Of a stretch of 64,000 bases of DNA, positions 35,330-43,967 are shown in pieces. The notes beneath the pieces were generated by a model that saw only the letters and a list, made by a program, of their open reading frames with translations, was not told where the DNA came from and searched no databases. Each line of letters starts with the position of its first letter. Positions within the stretch are counted from its first letter, which is position 1. The position numbers and the translations under genes are program-made. Source of the stretch: Parapedobacter flavus (lineage in GTDB: Bacteria; Bacteroidota; Bacteroidia; Sphingobacteriales; Sphingobacteriaceae); contig NZ_JAYKZZ010000007.1 in NCBI RefSeq assembly GCF_035818675.1, positions 62,001 through 126,000 on the forward strand. The letters are read 5' to 3'.

Positions 35330-35545
35330 ATGGCGGCTATCAAAATCACCCCAGAGGAATGGGAAATAGCGAAGGCAAAGTTCCAACGCAAATATAATCA
35401 TCTTTCGGATGAAGACCTCGCTTTCGAACCGGGGAAAGAAGACGAGTTGATCGGCCGGTTGGCAAAGCGCGTGCGGCGGAGCCCCGATTACATCCTCTTT
35501 ACCTTGAAAAAGGGGATCGCCGATTTAGAAAGTAACCGGTTATAA
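35330..35545 (+). CDS. CsbD-like small stress protein
   Basis: The 71-residue hydrophilic protein follows the CsbD-like pattern: EEWEIAKAKFQRKYNHLSDE, DLAFEPGKEDELIGRLAKRV, then a variant C-terminus. CsbD-type proteins are induced by general stress in other bacteria; their molecular function is unknown. The start at 35330 is chosen because the promoter -7 element ends at 35312, which excludes the longer frame from 35282. It is followed after 8 bp by the csaA-like gene. Confidence 0.7.
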   Translation: MAAIKITPEEWEIAKAKFQRKYNHLSDEDLAFEPGKEDELIGRLAKRVRRSPDYILFTLKKGIADLESNRL

Positions 35546-35553
35546 CGAAATCT

Positions 35554-35904
35554 TTGGCGCACGTGAAGGACGAGATTTCATGGCATGATTTTGAGAAGGT
35601 TGAACTGCGCGTCGGCACGGTCATCGCCGTCGATGAATTTCCAAAGGCGCGTAAGCCAGCCTATAAGCTGACCATCGATTTTGGAACAGCAATCGGGATA
35701 CGCCAGAGCAGCGCCCAAATTACCAAACATTACGGTAAAGAAGAATTGGTCGGAAAGCAGATTATTGCTGTGGTCAATTTCCCAAAGAAGCAGATAGCCA
35801 ATTTCATGTCCGAATGCTTGGTGACCGGTTTTGCCGACGAAAATGGGGATATCGTGCTGAGTACGGTGGAGCGACCGGTGCCAAATGGGGCCAGATTAAT
35901 ATGA
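35554..35904 (+). CDS. csaA: CsaA-like tRNA-binding domain protein
   Basis: The 116-residue protein is a single OB-fold tRNA-binding domain with ELRVGTVIAVDEFPKARKPA and SSAQITKHYGKEELVGKQII, ending STVERPVPNGARLI. CsaA homologues act as small chaperones or export-related factors and resemble the extra domain of MetRS and PheRS. The start is TTG at 35554 (or GTG at 35563). Its stop overlaps the tadA start as ATGA, so the two should be translationally coupled. Confidence 0.9.
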   Translation: MAHVKDEISWHDFEKVELRVGTVIAVDEFPKARKPAYKLTIDFGTAIGIRQSSAQITKHYGKEELVGKQIIAVVNFPKKQIANFMSECLVTGFADENGDIVLSTVERPVPNGARLI

Positions 35905-36377
35905 AATACGTCAACTTTGAAGATTCTGGAGACGCTATCCCCGATGAGGTGTATATGCGAGAGGCACTCCGTGAAGCGCAGAAGGCGCTTGAGCAGGATG
36001 AGGTGCCTATTGGCGCGGTAGTGGTTGCCGGTGGGCGGATTATTGGGCGTGGCCATAACCTCACCGAGCGGCTGAACGATGTGACCGCCCATGCCGAAAT
36101 GCAAGCATTTACCGCGGCTGCTAGTTACCTCGGCGGCAAATATCTACGCGATAGCACCTTGTATGTTACCATAGAACCCTGTGTGATGTGTGCCGGTGCC
36201 GCTTACTGGACGCAGGTCGGTCGAATTGTCTTCGGTGCACGCGATGAAAAACGTGGCTTCTCGAAATTCGGCAGCCAAGTATTGCATCCCAAAACAACCC
36301 TGTCCCATGGTGTGTTGGAAGCGGAATGCGCCGACCTAGTTACGTCATTTTTCCGTAATAAACGGACCCGTCGGTAA
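35901..36377 (+). CDS. tadA: tRNA-specific adenosine deaminase
   Basis: The 158-residue protein has the zinc deaminase motifs HAEM (His64, catalytic Glu66) and PCVMC (Cys94, Cys97). It edits the wobble adenosine of tRNA-Arg(ACG) to inosine. The ATG at 35901 overlaps the csaA stop by 4 bp; the longer frame from 35814 is a shadow inside csaA. Pairing with a tRNA-binding domain protein is suggestive but may be incidental. Confidence 0.94.
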   Translation: MKYVNFEDSGDAIPDEVYMREALREAQKALEQDEVPIGAVVVAGGRIIGRGHNLTERLNDVTAHAEMQAFTAAASYLGGKYLRDSTLYVTIEPCVMCAGAAYWTQVGRIVFGARDEKRGFSKFGSQVLHPKTTLSHGVLEAECADLVTSFFRNKRTRR

Positions 36378-36468
36378 TTTGAAACCGTGGCTGCAAACAA
36401 AACGGCCCAACAAATGTTGATATTACGCCGTTCTCGCCACAATGAGTGAGGGTAAGGCGGCAGGGTGG

Positions 36469-36499
36469 TTGCAATTATCTGCAACTTTGACTAAGTTTG
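36469..36499 (+). promoter_or_regulatory. Promoter of the superoxide dismutase gene
   Basis: TTG (36469-36471), 20 bp, then TAAGTTTG (36492-36499) is a full match to the Bacteroidota promoter. The ATG follows 44 bp later. No further operator-like palindrome is evident. Confidence 0.7.
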
Positions 36500-36543
36500 T
36501 CCAACACGAAATTATTAATTTTTAACTTAAAGGAACATATACT

Positions 36544-37152
36544 ATGGCTTTTGAATTACCGGCGTTACCCTACGCCACAGATGCACTGGAACCCCATATC
36601 GATAAAGAAACGATGGAAATCCACCATGGCCGCCACCATAAGGGCTATGTAGATAACCTCAATAAGGCGATTGCGGGAACCGATGCCGAAAACCTATCAC
36701 TAGAGGACATCTGCAAAAACATCTCGAAATATAGCGGTGCCGTACGCAACAACGGTGGTGGTCATTACAACCATTCCTTGTTTTGGACCATCCTGTCGCC
36801 AAATGGCGGTGGTACTCCTTCTGGTGACCTGGGTGCTGCTGTAGACGAAGCCTTCGGTTCATTTGATGAGTTGAAGAAGAAGTTACAGGAAGCCGGTGCT
36901 ACCCGGTTCGGTTCGGGATGGGCATGGCTTGTGGTGGATGGTTCGGGCAAATTGCAGGTAACCTCAACCCCCAATCAGGATAACCCCCTGTTTGATATTG
37001 CCGAGGTGAAAGGTACACCGATCTTGGGTATCGACGTGTGGGAGCATGCTTACTACCTGCAATACCAAAATAAACGCCCGGGATACCTGGAGGCTATCTT
37101 CAATGTAATCGATTGGGATGCCGTAGCCAAGCGCTATGCCGATGCGAAATAA
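36544..37152 (+). CDS. Fe/Mn superoxide dismutase
   Basis: The 202-residue protein has the four metal ligands in place: His27 (EIHHGRHHKGYV), His77 (GGGHYNHSLFW), and the Asp and His of GIDVWEHAYYLQY. It lacks a signal peptide and is cytoplasmic. Gly/Gln residues near the metal that separate Fe from Mn enzymes are mixed in Bacteroidota, where the cambialistic type is common, so metal preference is left open. It is monocistronic, with its own promoter and terminator. Confidence 0.96.
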   Translation: MAFELPALPYATDALEPHIDKETMEIHHGRHHKGYVDNLNKAIAGTDAENLSLEDICKNISKYSGAVRNNGGGHYNHSLFWTILSPNGGGTPSGDLGAAVDEAFGSFDELKKKLQEAGATRFGSGWAWLVVDGSGKLQVTSTPNQDNPLFDIAEVKGTPILGIDVWEHAYYLQYQNKRPGYLEAIFNVIDWDAVAKRYADAK

Positions 37153-37173
37153 GACGTAACAGCATAAAACAAG

Positions 37174-37208
37174 AGCGGCCATATCCGGTATATGCGCCGC
37201 TTTTTTTG
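37174..37208 (+). terminator. Terminator of the superoxide dismutase gene
   Basis: AGCGGC (37174-37179) pairs with GCCGCT (37196-37201), the stem being extended by CATAT/ATATG, and seven or more T follow. It is directly followed by the heptamer array. Confidence 0.8.
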
Positions 37209-37249
37209 TCTGTCGTCTATTGTCTAGTGTCTGTTGTCTAATGTCTATT
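37208..37249. repeat. Heptanucleotide array GTCTNNN, six units
   Basis: GTCTGTC, GTCTATT, GTCTAGT, GTCTGTT, GTCTAAT and GTCTATT follow each other without gaps. The array begins at the end of the terminator and ends 5 bp before the next gene's ATG, so it lies in the place of its leader and ribosome site. Expansion or loss would alter that spacing by 7 bp steps. Confidence 0.85.
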
Positions 37250-37254
37250 ATTTT

Positions 37255-38268
37255 ATGGCTCACCAAAAAGCAATTGTCCTTAACGGCGTCAAAGCGCCGT
37301 TGGTGTTAACAGAAGTACCGGTTCCAACGGTCGGCCCGGGCGAGGCCCTGGTACGCATCAAAGCTGCCGCCTTGAACCGACGGGATTGGTGGATACAGCA
37401 AGGGCAGTATGCCGGCCTTCAATTTCCAATTGTCCTGGGCTCGGACGGTGCAGGTGTTGTGGAGCAGGTGGGAGGTGAAGACCAAAACCATTGGATAGGC
37501 CGCGATGTTGTGATCAATCCATCTTTTGCATGGGGCGATAAGGAGGCCCATCAAGGGAGATCGTTCCACATCCTCGGACTGCCCCAAGATGGCACCTTTG
37601 CAGCATTTGTACGTGTGCCCGTGGTCAATTTGCACGAAAAGCCCGCGCACCTCTCTTTTGAAGAGGCAGCTGCATTGCCGCTCGGTGGATTAACAGCCTA
37701 CCGTGCACTCTTCAGCCGGGCTGCCCTAAAAAGCGGCGAGAAGGTGTTGGTAGTAGGGGCTGGCGGTGGCGTAGCCACCTTTGCGTTGCAGTGGGCGCTG
37801 CATGCGGGCGCCACGGTATTTGTTACGTCTAGTGCACCGGCCAAGATTGAGCGGGCCATGGCCCTGGGTGCTGCGGGTGGTGTTTTGTATACCGATGACA
37901 GCTGGCCTCAGCAACTCCAGGAACAGGCCGGCGGCTTCGATATCATTGTAGACAGTGCCCTGGGCGAGGGTGCGGTTCATTACCCCGACTTGGCTAATCC
38001 CGGTGGTAGGATTGTGTTTTTTGGTGGTACGGCCGGGAATATACCCGCGTTGAACGCGCGCAAGCTATTTTGGAAACAACTGTCGCTATTGGGCACCACG
38101 ATGGGTTCGCCGGGCGACTTTGCCGACATGTTAGCGTTCGTAAACCACCATGGTGCCGTACCCGTGGTACATGCAACATACCCCTTGGAAGAAGCAGAGG
38201 TTGCCCTGCGCCAAATGGATCAATCGACCCAGTTCGGTAAAATCGTATTAACGGTAACCGCTACCTAA
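37255..38268 (+). CDS. Medium-chain (quinone oxidoreductase-like) alcohol dehydrogenase
   Basis: The 337-residue protein has the MDR catalytic N-domain (PTVGPGEALVRIKAAALNRR) and a Rossmann domain with VLVVGAGGGVATFALQW for NADP(H). It lacks the Cys/His zinc ligands of true alcohol dehydrogenases, so a zeta-crystallin-like quinone or enoyl reductase is more likely. The start at 37255 is right behind the heptamer array; a longer frame from 37234 would translate part of the repeat. The substrate is not predictable. Confidence 0.9.
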   Translation: MAHQKAIVLNGVKAPLVLTEVPVPTVGPGEALVRIKAAALNRRDWWIQQGQYAGLQFPIVLGSDGAGVVEQVGGEDQNHWIGRDVVINPSFAWGDKEAHQGRSFHILGLPQDGTFAAFVRVPVVNLHEKPAHLSFEEAAALPLGGLTAYRALFSRAALKSGEKVLVVGAGGGVATFALQWALHAGATVFVTSSAPAKIERAMALGAAGGVLYTDDSWPQQLQEQAGGFDIIVDSALGEGAVHYPDLANPGGRIVFFGGTAGNIPALNARKLFWKQLSLLGTTMGSPGDFADMLAFVNHHGAVPVVHATYPLEEAEVALRQMDQSTQFGKIVLTVTAT

Positions 38269-38315
38269 AATGGTGTATTTTACGTGTTTCCCTCGCAAAG
38301 CCGCCTAAGCATTCG

Positions 38316-38323
38316 TATCTTTG
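38316..38323 (+). promoter_or_regulatory. -7 element upstream of msrA
   Basis: TATCTTTG matches the consensus and lies 22 bp before the msrA ATG. No clear -33 TTG is present. Confidence 0.45.
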
Positions 38324-38345
38324 TTTATAGAAAGGAACCGAAATA

Positions 38346-38996
38346 ATGAGGTTATTATTTATGTTAATGGGCGGGATGATGCTACAAGCAGCGTGCTCGC
38401 AAGCCACCGACTCGAAGGCTAGCCAAACGCAGCTGTTCACGGCTAGTAACGATTCACTACCCGGGATAGATACCGCCACGTTTGCGGGTGGATGTTTTTG
38501 GTGCACCGAAGCCCAATTCAAGCAGTTGGCCGGTGTGGATACCGTGATCTCCGGCTATACAGGCGGAAAAGTTGCCAACCCCACGTACAAACAGGTAACC
38601 ACCGGACGTACGGGCCATGCCGAGGCCATCAACGTGGTGTATCGGCCTGGTGAGATTTCCTACGACGAACTGCTTGAGGCATTTTTTACCGCCCATGACC
38701 CCACCCAGCTCAACCGGCAGGGCAATGATATCGGCACTCAATACCGATCGGCTATCTTTTACCACGACGAAGCCGAGAAAGAAAAGGCCGAGTATTACAT
38801 CCGCCGGTTGACGGAGGAAAAGGTCTATGATCAACCTCTTGTAACTAAACTGGAACCTTATACCGATTTCTATATCGCCGAAGATTACCACCAGAATTAC
38901 TATAATCTTAATCCACAGCAGGCATATTGCCAGTACGTCATCGTGCCCAAGTTGGAGAAGTTTAAAAAAGTATTCAAAGAGCGGTTGAAGAAATAA
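38346..38996 (+). CDS. msrA: Peptide methionine-S-sulfoxide reductase, lipoprotein form
   Basis: The 216-residue protein starts with a lipoprotein signal peptide (lipobox LQAAC, Cys17) and has the MsrA active site GGCFWCTE (Cys50, Cys53), GYTGGKVANPTYKQVTTGRT and the C-terminal segment AEDYHQNYY. It should repair oxidised methionine on the periplasmic side of a membrane rather than in the cytoplasm. Its stop overlaps the next gene's start by one base, so they form an operon. Confidence 0.94.
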   Translation: MRLLFMLMGGMMLQAACSQATDSKASQTQLFTASNDSLPGIDTATFAGGCFWCTEAQFKQLAGVDTVISGYTGGKVANPTYKQVTTGRTGHAEAINVVYRPGEISYDELLEAFFTAHDPTQLNRQGNDIGTQYRSAIFYHDEAEKEKAEYYIRRLTEEKVYDQPLVTKLEPYTDFYIAEDYHQNYYNLNPQQAYCQYVIVPKLEKFKKVFKERLKK

Positions 38997-40357
38997 TGAT
39001 GAAATTCCCTTTCCATACTACCGTAGTCGTATTTTTTCTGATCGTTTATATTGGCGCCAACACGTCCACCGCTCAACAATCATTCCCCGCGACGATTTCT
39101 TATGAAAATGCGCTCCAACGTGCGCAGCTCGAGGATAAGTTGCTGTTTCTGGTCGTCCATCAGGGAGACAGCCTATTGTCGCGGTTTCCTACGTCTTTTT
39201 CCACCAACGTACGCCAATCCCTGGCGGACCGGTTTGTGTCGGGCGTGATACCGTTGGCACCGGATAGCATATACCATCCGCTCCACCAGATGCTCCACTT
39301 GCGAGGCTCCATATACTTATTCACCGATCCGGATGGTGTGCCGTTACTGCGTTACAACCGGCCGATCGATAATGAAGATACCCTGATGAAGCTAATCGAT
39401 TCGGTGCGCGTTATCGCCGAAGGCGAAACGATGGGTAAGCTGTTGCACCAGTACCATAAAGGCGTGCGGAACCGAACCTTGCTGACGGCTTTACTCAAGC
39501 AATACCAAGCATTAGACTTATATACCGATCAGCAGGTGCTGAACGATTACCTCTCCATGTTGACCGTGCAGGAACTGAACAATTTCGAAACGGTCGTATT
39601 CCTGCTGGGTTGCGGACCGTCTTACAACAGTAATGCGTATCGTTTGGCCCGCACCAACGACAAGATGGTCGACAGCCTGTATGCCGCACTGCCGCTACCG
39701 GAGCGGAAAAGAATCAACGGGCGGATCATCGAACAGACGTTCCGCGAATCATTGGATAAACGCGTTTACAACCATGGTGTTGGCCGGTTTGCTGCCGGCA
39801 CTTGGCGCCCCCACTACTTACGTGTGGGGATGGGACAGTCGTATTATTCGATGGAATACAAACGGCTCTTAAAAGACACGACTGCTTACATCAATGCCGC
39901 ACGGAATTACTACAATGCGTTTTACTACCGTGTTAGCCCGGATTCGTTGGCTAAACTGGACTTTGCCTATCAACAAGGGGATGACATACCCGATCGGGGA
40001 AACGTATTGGACAGCGCGGGGACGATTGCTTTTCTGAAGTGGCTGCCGAAACGACGTAAGCGGTACGAAAGCGAGCAGGCGCGTGGCCTGAACGTTGCAG
40101 GGCGCCAATTCCTGTTTTTTGGTATAGGCAACCTGAGCGCCCTATTCGACGCCATCCGGTGGCAGCAGAAAGCAGTAACCCTCCGGCCCGATAACCCCTG
40201 GTATCGCCATACGTTAGCCATGCTGCTCTATCAGGTAGGCTTCTACGCCCAGGCAGAAGCTGAGCAGAAGCTCGCCATGACTTACCTGGAGAAAGATCCG
40301 ATCCGCCACCAATATATGCACGATATCCTCGCGCAATTGCAGGCACGGACATTATGA
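38996..40357 (+). CDS. Secreted protein with a thioredoxin-like N-terminus, function unknown
   Basis: The 453-residue protein has a signal peptide (about 1-26). The following SYENALQRAQLEDKLLFLVV and the later LHLRGSIYLFTDPDGVPLL follow the order of a thioredoxin-like fold, but no CxxC is present. The rest is helical and could be TPR-like (QKAVTLRPDNPWYRHTLAML, then QVGFYAQAEAEQKLAMTYLE). Because it is coupled to a periplasmic MsrA, a role as its partner or a binding platform is possible; it cannot be the usual redox partner without cysteines. I know no named family. Confidence 0.65.
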   Translation: MMKFPFHTTVVVFFLIVYIGANTSTAQQSFPATISYENALQRAQLEDKLLFLVVHQGDSLLSRFPTSFSTNVRQSLADRFVSGVIPLAPDSIYHPLHQMLHLRGSIYLFTDPDGVPLLRYNRPIDNEDTLMKLIDSVRVIAEGETMGKLLHQYHKGVRNRTLLTALLKQYQALDLYTDQQVLNDYLSMLTVQELNNFETVVFLLGCGPSYNSNAYRLARTNDKMVDSLYAALPLPERKRINGRIIEQTFRESLDKRVYNHGVGRFAAGTWRPHYLRVGMGQSYYSMEYKRLLKDTTAYINAARNYYNAFYYRVSPDSLAKLDFAYQQGDDIPDRGNVLDSAGTIAFLKWLPKRRKRYESEQARGLNVAGRQFLFFGIGNLSALFDAIRWQQKAVTLRPDNPWYRHTLAMLLYQVGFYAQAEAEQKLAMTYLEKDPIRHQYMHDILAQLQARTL

Positions 40358-41389
40358 TTGTTCGCGCTTTTCGGGGGGCGGCGGGGATAGGTTAAGCCGG
40401 ATGGGGATGTTATATTTGACCCGGACCGGCACACCCCGCTGGTAACCCGGTGTCCAGTGCGGCGATTTCTTCAAGACTTCCACCCCAGCCGTACCGGTAC
40501 CATATCCCAGATCGTTCACGATCTCGATTTCGACGGGTGCACCAGCGGTATCCACTACGAAGCTAATCAGCACCTGCCCGTTTACGCGTGCGCGGATTGC
40601 CTCCTTCGGGTATCGGTACCTTTTTCCGATAAATTGCATCAGGTTTTGTATCCCGCCGGGATATTCGGGCGAAACTTCCTGATTGTCGTAAGGGAACTGT
40701 TGGCCGAGGCTGTCGGTCGTCATGCCCTTTGTAACCACCCCACGGGTATACCATTCTTCAAATCGGTACCTCCCTTCCCGGAATGTACCTTCCCAGCGCC
40801 CTTCGCGAAGGCCGTCTGTATACCGGCCACGCTCGACATCGGAATCGCCGATCGTGATTTCCGCGTCACCATTTCCATCCTCCACATACGTGTTTCCCAA
40901 CGAATCGGCATAGTACAGCATTCGGGTCCGTACCTCATGGTCTTCCTCGCTTCCTTCGTCCATCGGGAGGTAAGTCGTGCGTTCCTTTAACACACCGTTC
41001 CGATAGTAGTATAACGCCGTGTCGGCAGGCCGGTTTTCGACATAACGGACCGCCGATGCCAACGCGCCGTTGTCAAAGTAGGATTCAACCAGCCCCACAA
41101 AGTTGATACGCCGCGGGTCCGCCGTTTTGACAAACCCGTGGCGCTTCAGGTTTCCATCGGGGTAATAGTCGTTCAGTTCATGCACCCCTTCGTCATTGGG
41201 AGTAATTTGTATGATATTCGTATACGCTGCGGAATCTTTATGCGCGGTGTGGCCACCGTTTTCCTTTACGTAGGTAACGATGGTCTCTTGAGCCAGTACA
41301 CGCATACATGGTATACACATCGCCAAGGATAGCCACGCGAGGGTTACCAACCCGGTGTTTAAAGTTTTCATATTCGTCATCATAATCAT
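40352..41389 (-). CDS. Secreted TonB C-terminal domain protein with MORN-like repeats
   Basis: The 345-residue protein has a signal peptide, a central region of MORN-like or antitoxin-like strands (YYPDGNLKRHGF, SYFDNGALASAVRY, YYYRNGVLKERTTY, EGRWEGTFREGRYRFEEWY) and a C-terminal TonB domain (YPGGIQNLMQFIGKRYRYP, then VLISFVVDTAGAPVEIEI). There is no cytoplasmic anchor of a classical TonB. Such secreted combinations are common in Bacteroidota and their role is unclear. The stop overlaps the convergent gene's stop by 6 bp. Confidence 0.85.
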   Translation of the reverse strand: MIMMTNMKTLNTGLVTLAWLSLAMCIPCMRVLAQETIVTYVKENGGHTAHKDSAAYTNIIQITPNDEGVHELNDYYPDGNLKRHGFVKTADPRRINFVGLVESYFDNGALASAVRYVENRPADTALYYYRNGVLKERTTYLPMDEGSEEDHEVRTRMLYYADSLGNTYVEDGNGDAEITIGDSDVERGRYTDGLREGRWEGTFREGRYRFEEWYTRGVVTKGMTTDSLGQQFPYDNQEVSPEYPGGIQNLMQFIGKRYRYPKEAIRARVNGQVLISFVVDTAGAPVEIEIVNDLGYGTGTAGVEVLKKSPHWTPGYQRGVPVRVKYNIPIRLNLSPPPPEKREQS

Positions 41390-41600
41390 GCGGAAAAAAT
41401 CAATGCATATTACACTTTTTTTCGAATTTATCGGCTGACGCCACGTAATATTTTGTACCCTTACTGTTTCCGTAATGCACTTTTAAGCCGATAGATCAGA
41501 GAAAAAATCAACGCGTTTAACATAAAAGTTTGATCAAAGGTGTATCTTTACGGTTAAAGCAACAAGTAACTAGCTCATTTCATTAAACCTGATTAAATTT

Positions 41601-42965
41601 ATGGAAAGAAGGGAATTTATCCGTAAAGGTATGATTGGCGCCACCGGTGCGGCATTGACAACGACCGGCATGAGTGCAAAATCCTACGCCTCAATTCTTG
41701 GGTCCAACGAACGGGTTAATGTGGCGGTCATCGGCATACGCGGAATGGGCCAAAACCACATCGAGGGTTACTCAAAGCTTAAAAACGCGCGGGTGACCGC
41801 GCTATGCGACATCGATCGGAATTTTTTTGAACCCCGAATCAAAAAACACTTTGTGGACAAGGGGCTGGAAAAGCCAAAGACATATACCGATTTGCGTGTC
41901 TTGTATGAAAATAAGGAGGTCGATGCCGTTTCCATTGTGACGCCGAACCATTGGCATGCGTTGGCCGCGATATGGGCGATACAAGCAGGCAAACATGTTT
42001 CTGTCGAAAAACCGTGTTGCCATAATATTTACGAAGGCCGTAAGTTAGTGGAAGCCGCAGAAAAGTACTCGGTCATTGTGCAGGATGGGGCCGAGCAAAG
42101 GAGCAACCCCTGTGCGGAAAGCATGGCTGATTTTTTGCATGCCGGGAAACTGGGTGAAGTGTATATGGCCAAAGGCATTTGCTATAAACGGCGCAATACC
42201 ATCGGGCGCACGCCAGACGAACCGATTCCGCCAGGTGTAAATTATGACCTGTGGTTGGGCCCGGCGCCCGAACGCCCGTTTTCGCAAAACCGCTTCCATT
42301 ATAACTGGCATTGGAATTGGGATTATGGAAATGGCGATATCGGCAACCAGGGGGTTCATGAGATGGATATCGCCAGGTGGGGGCTTAATGTTACCTTGCC
42401 TACCCGGATCACCTCAATTGGCGGCCATTTCATGTTTGACGATGACCAGCAAACACCCAATACGCAACTCACTGTCTTTGAATTCCCAAACGCCCAAGGT
42501 GGCGGCGACGCGAAAAAGCTCCTGCAATTTGAAGTGCGCCATTGGCTTTCAAATTCTGAAGGAATCGACGGGGAAAACCCGAATGACAACACGTATATGG
42601 TAAGTTCGGATAATGAGGTAGGTAATTTGTTTTTCGGATCAAAAGGCTACATGACTAAAAACCTCAATCAATGGCAAACATTTATGGGCGATAAGAAGGA
42701 ACCGGGGGAAAGCGGAAAAGGTTTCGGTAACCACTATGCAAATTTTATCGATGCGATCCGGTATAACGACCAAAAATTGGCAAAAGGAGACATTAGGGAA
42801 GGGTTTTATTCCTGTGCGCTCATCCATCTTGGCAATATTGCGTATCGCTTGGGGCGAACACTGGATTTCGATCCAGTAGCCATGAAATTCATCAACGATC
42901 CGGAAGCCGATGCGATGCTCACCCGCGAATACCGGTCGCCTTTTATCGTTCCGGATGTAGTGTGA
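41601..42965 (+). CDS. Tat-exported Gfo/Idh/MocA family oxidoreductase
   Basis: The 454-residue protein begins with a twin-arginine signal (RREFIRKG followed by a hydrophobic stretch). Its NAD(P)-binding Rossmann domain starts at VAVIGIRGMGQNH and carries EKPCCHN, the Lys-Pro of the family. The C-terminal domain has WDYGNGDIGNQGVHEMDIAR. Export with bound cofactor is typical for periplasmic Gfo/Idh proteins that oxidise or epimerise sugars and glycosides. It stands alone on the plus strand about 200 bp from the nearest gene. Confidence 0.92.
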   Translation: MERREFIRKGMIGATGAALTTTGMSAKSYASILGSNERVNVAVIGIRGMGQNHIEGYSKLKNARVTALCDIDRNFFEPRIKKHFVDKGLEKPKTYTDLRVLYENKEVDAVSIVTPNHWHALAAIWAIQAGKHVSVEKPCCHNIYEGRKLVEAAEKYSVIVQDGAEQRSNPCAESMADFLHAGKLGEVYMAKGICYKRRNTIGRTPDEPIPPGVNYDLWLGPAPERPFSQNRFHYNWHWNWDYGNGDIGNQGVHEMDIARWGLNVTLPTRITSIGGHFMFDDDQQTPNTQLTVFEFPNAQGGGDAKKLLQFEVRHWLSNSEGIDGENPNDNTYMVSSDNEVGNLFFGSKGYMTKNLNQWQTFMGDKKEPGESGKGFGNHYANFIDAIRYNDQKLAKGDIREGFYSCALIHLGNIAYRLGRTLDFDPVAMKFINDPEADAMLTREYRSPFIVPDVV

Positions 42966-43026
42966 AAGCTCTCTACCGCTATGGGCTGATTGTATAATAC
43001 CTCTAATGAAGCTAAAATGAAACTAC

Positions 43027-43827
43027 ATGATTGAAGACCAACGCATTTATTACCCTAGTATTAGACAAAGTTGGGGAATCGCCGGAATAACCATACTATC
43101 AACGCTGGTATTTAGTCCCGTCAATCTTATGCTCAATAAAGCGGTCGGAAAGGAGATTACTTTTTTAGTTTATTATTTATTAGCAATGGGGGTTCCATTC
43201 GCTATCGTTCACTTCATCAGAAATAAACGGACAGGAGTAAATAATTACAATTTCAGTCTAAGTTCAATAAAAGTAATGGGATTAGTTTTGCTCGCTACGG
43301 TTGGGCTTCAGACCGGCATAACCTCGCCGATCGTTAATTTAATACCGATGCCTGAGTTTGTGCAAAAGATATTTCTTGAATTTGCAGATCAAAAGGGTAT
43401 CTATGCTTTCTTGGCCATAGTCATTGCCGCACCTATAATAGAAGAATTGATTTTCAGAGGGATTATTTTAGAGGGACTTTTACAACGATATTCTCCAGTT
43501 AAGTCAATTATTCTATCCAGTATTCTATTTGGCATCGTTCATTTAAACCCGTGGCAGTTTGTTAGTGCTTTGGTAATTGGGTTGTTTTCAGGTTGGGTAT
43601 ATTACCGAACAAGAAAACTATCACTATCAATCTTGATTCATTTGGCAAACAATCTTTTTGCTTTTATAGGGACGTATTCTATGGATGCGGAAACGATGAT
43701 GAATAAATCGCAACTAGAATTATATGGCGGTTTAATAAACTTCATCTCAATAACTGCTGGAGCGATATTGATTTCAATAATTAGTATTTTCTTCTTGAGA
43801 AAAGAATTCGGTAACTCCGTCAAATAA
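43027..43827 (+). CDS. CPBP-family intramembrane metalloprotease
   Basis: The 266-residue protein has eight hydrophobic helices and the Abi/CAAX-protease motifs EELIFRG, the FGIVHLNPWQF His motif and HLANNLFAF. In characterised members the Glu and His residues form the intramembrane metal site. Base use is clearly AT-richer than in neighbouring genes (many A/T third positions), suggesting recent transfer. It adjoins a Fic gene and toxin remnants. Confidence 0.92.
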   Translation: MIEDQRIYYPSIRQSWGIAGITILSTLVFSPVNLMLNKAVGKEITFLVYYLLAMGVPFAIVHFIRNKRTGVNNYNFSLSSIKVMGLVLLATVGLQTGITSPIVNLIPMPEFVQKIFLEFADQKGIYAFLAIVIAAPIIEELIFRGIILEGLLQRYSPVKSIILSSILFGIVHLNPWQFVSALVIGLFSGWVYYRTRKLSLSILIHLANNLFAFIGTYSMDAETMMNKSQLELYGGLINFISITAGAILISIISIFFLRKEFGNSVK

Positions 43828-43927
43828 CCCTGAAGGAAGACTATCAAAGATGGTTAAAGGACGTTTAAGCCGTAACTAACAGAAACCTAAAAGAGTTATT
43901 TATTTACGGGTATTTATGGATGTGTTT

Positions 43928-43958
43928 TTGGGTAAGTCAGTATTTGTGGGTATATTTG
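43928..43958 (+). promoter_or_regulatory. Promoter of the Fic gene
   Basis: TTG (43928-43930), 20 bp, then TATATTTG (43951-43958) is a full match. The transcript should start about 5-10 bp downstream, almost on top of the ATGs at 43968 and 43974, so translation may need little or no leader. Confidence 0.7.
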
Positions 43959-43967
43959 GGTAATTTT

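Noticed and set aside
35095..35401. Leu/Tyr/Phe/Thr-rich repeat protein on the minus strand
   Set aside because: It is only a translation of the 11-bp tandem repeat; 33 bp make an 11-residue pseudo-repeat. No start or domain supports it.
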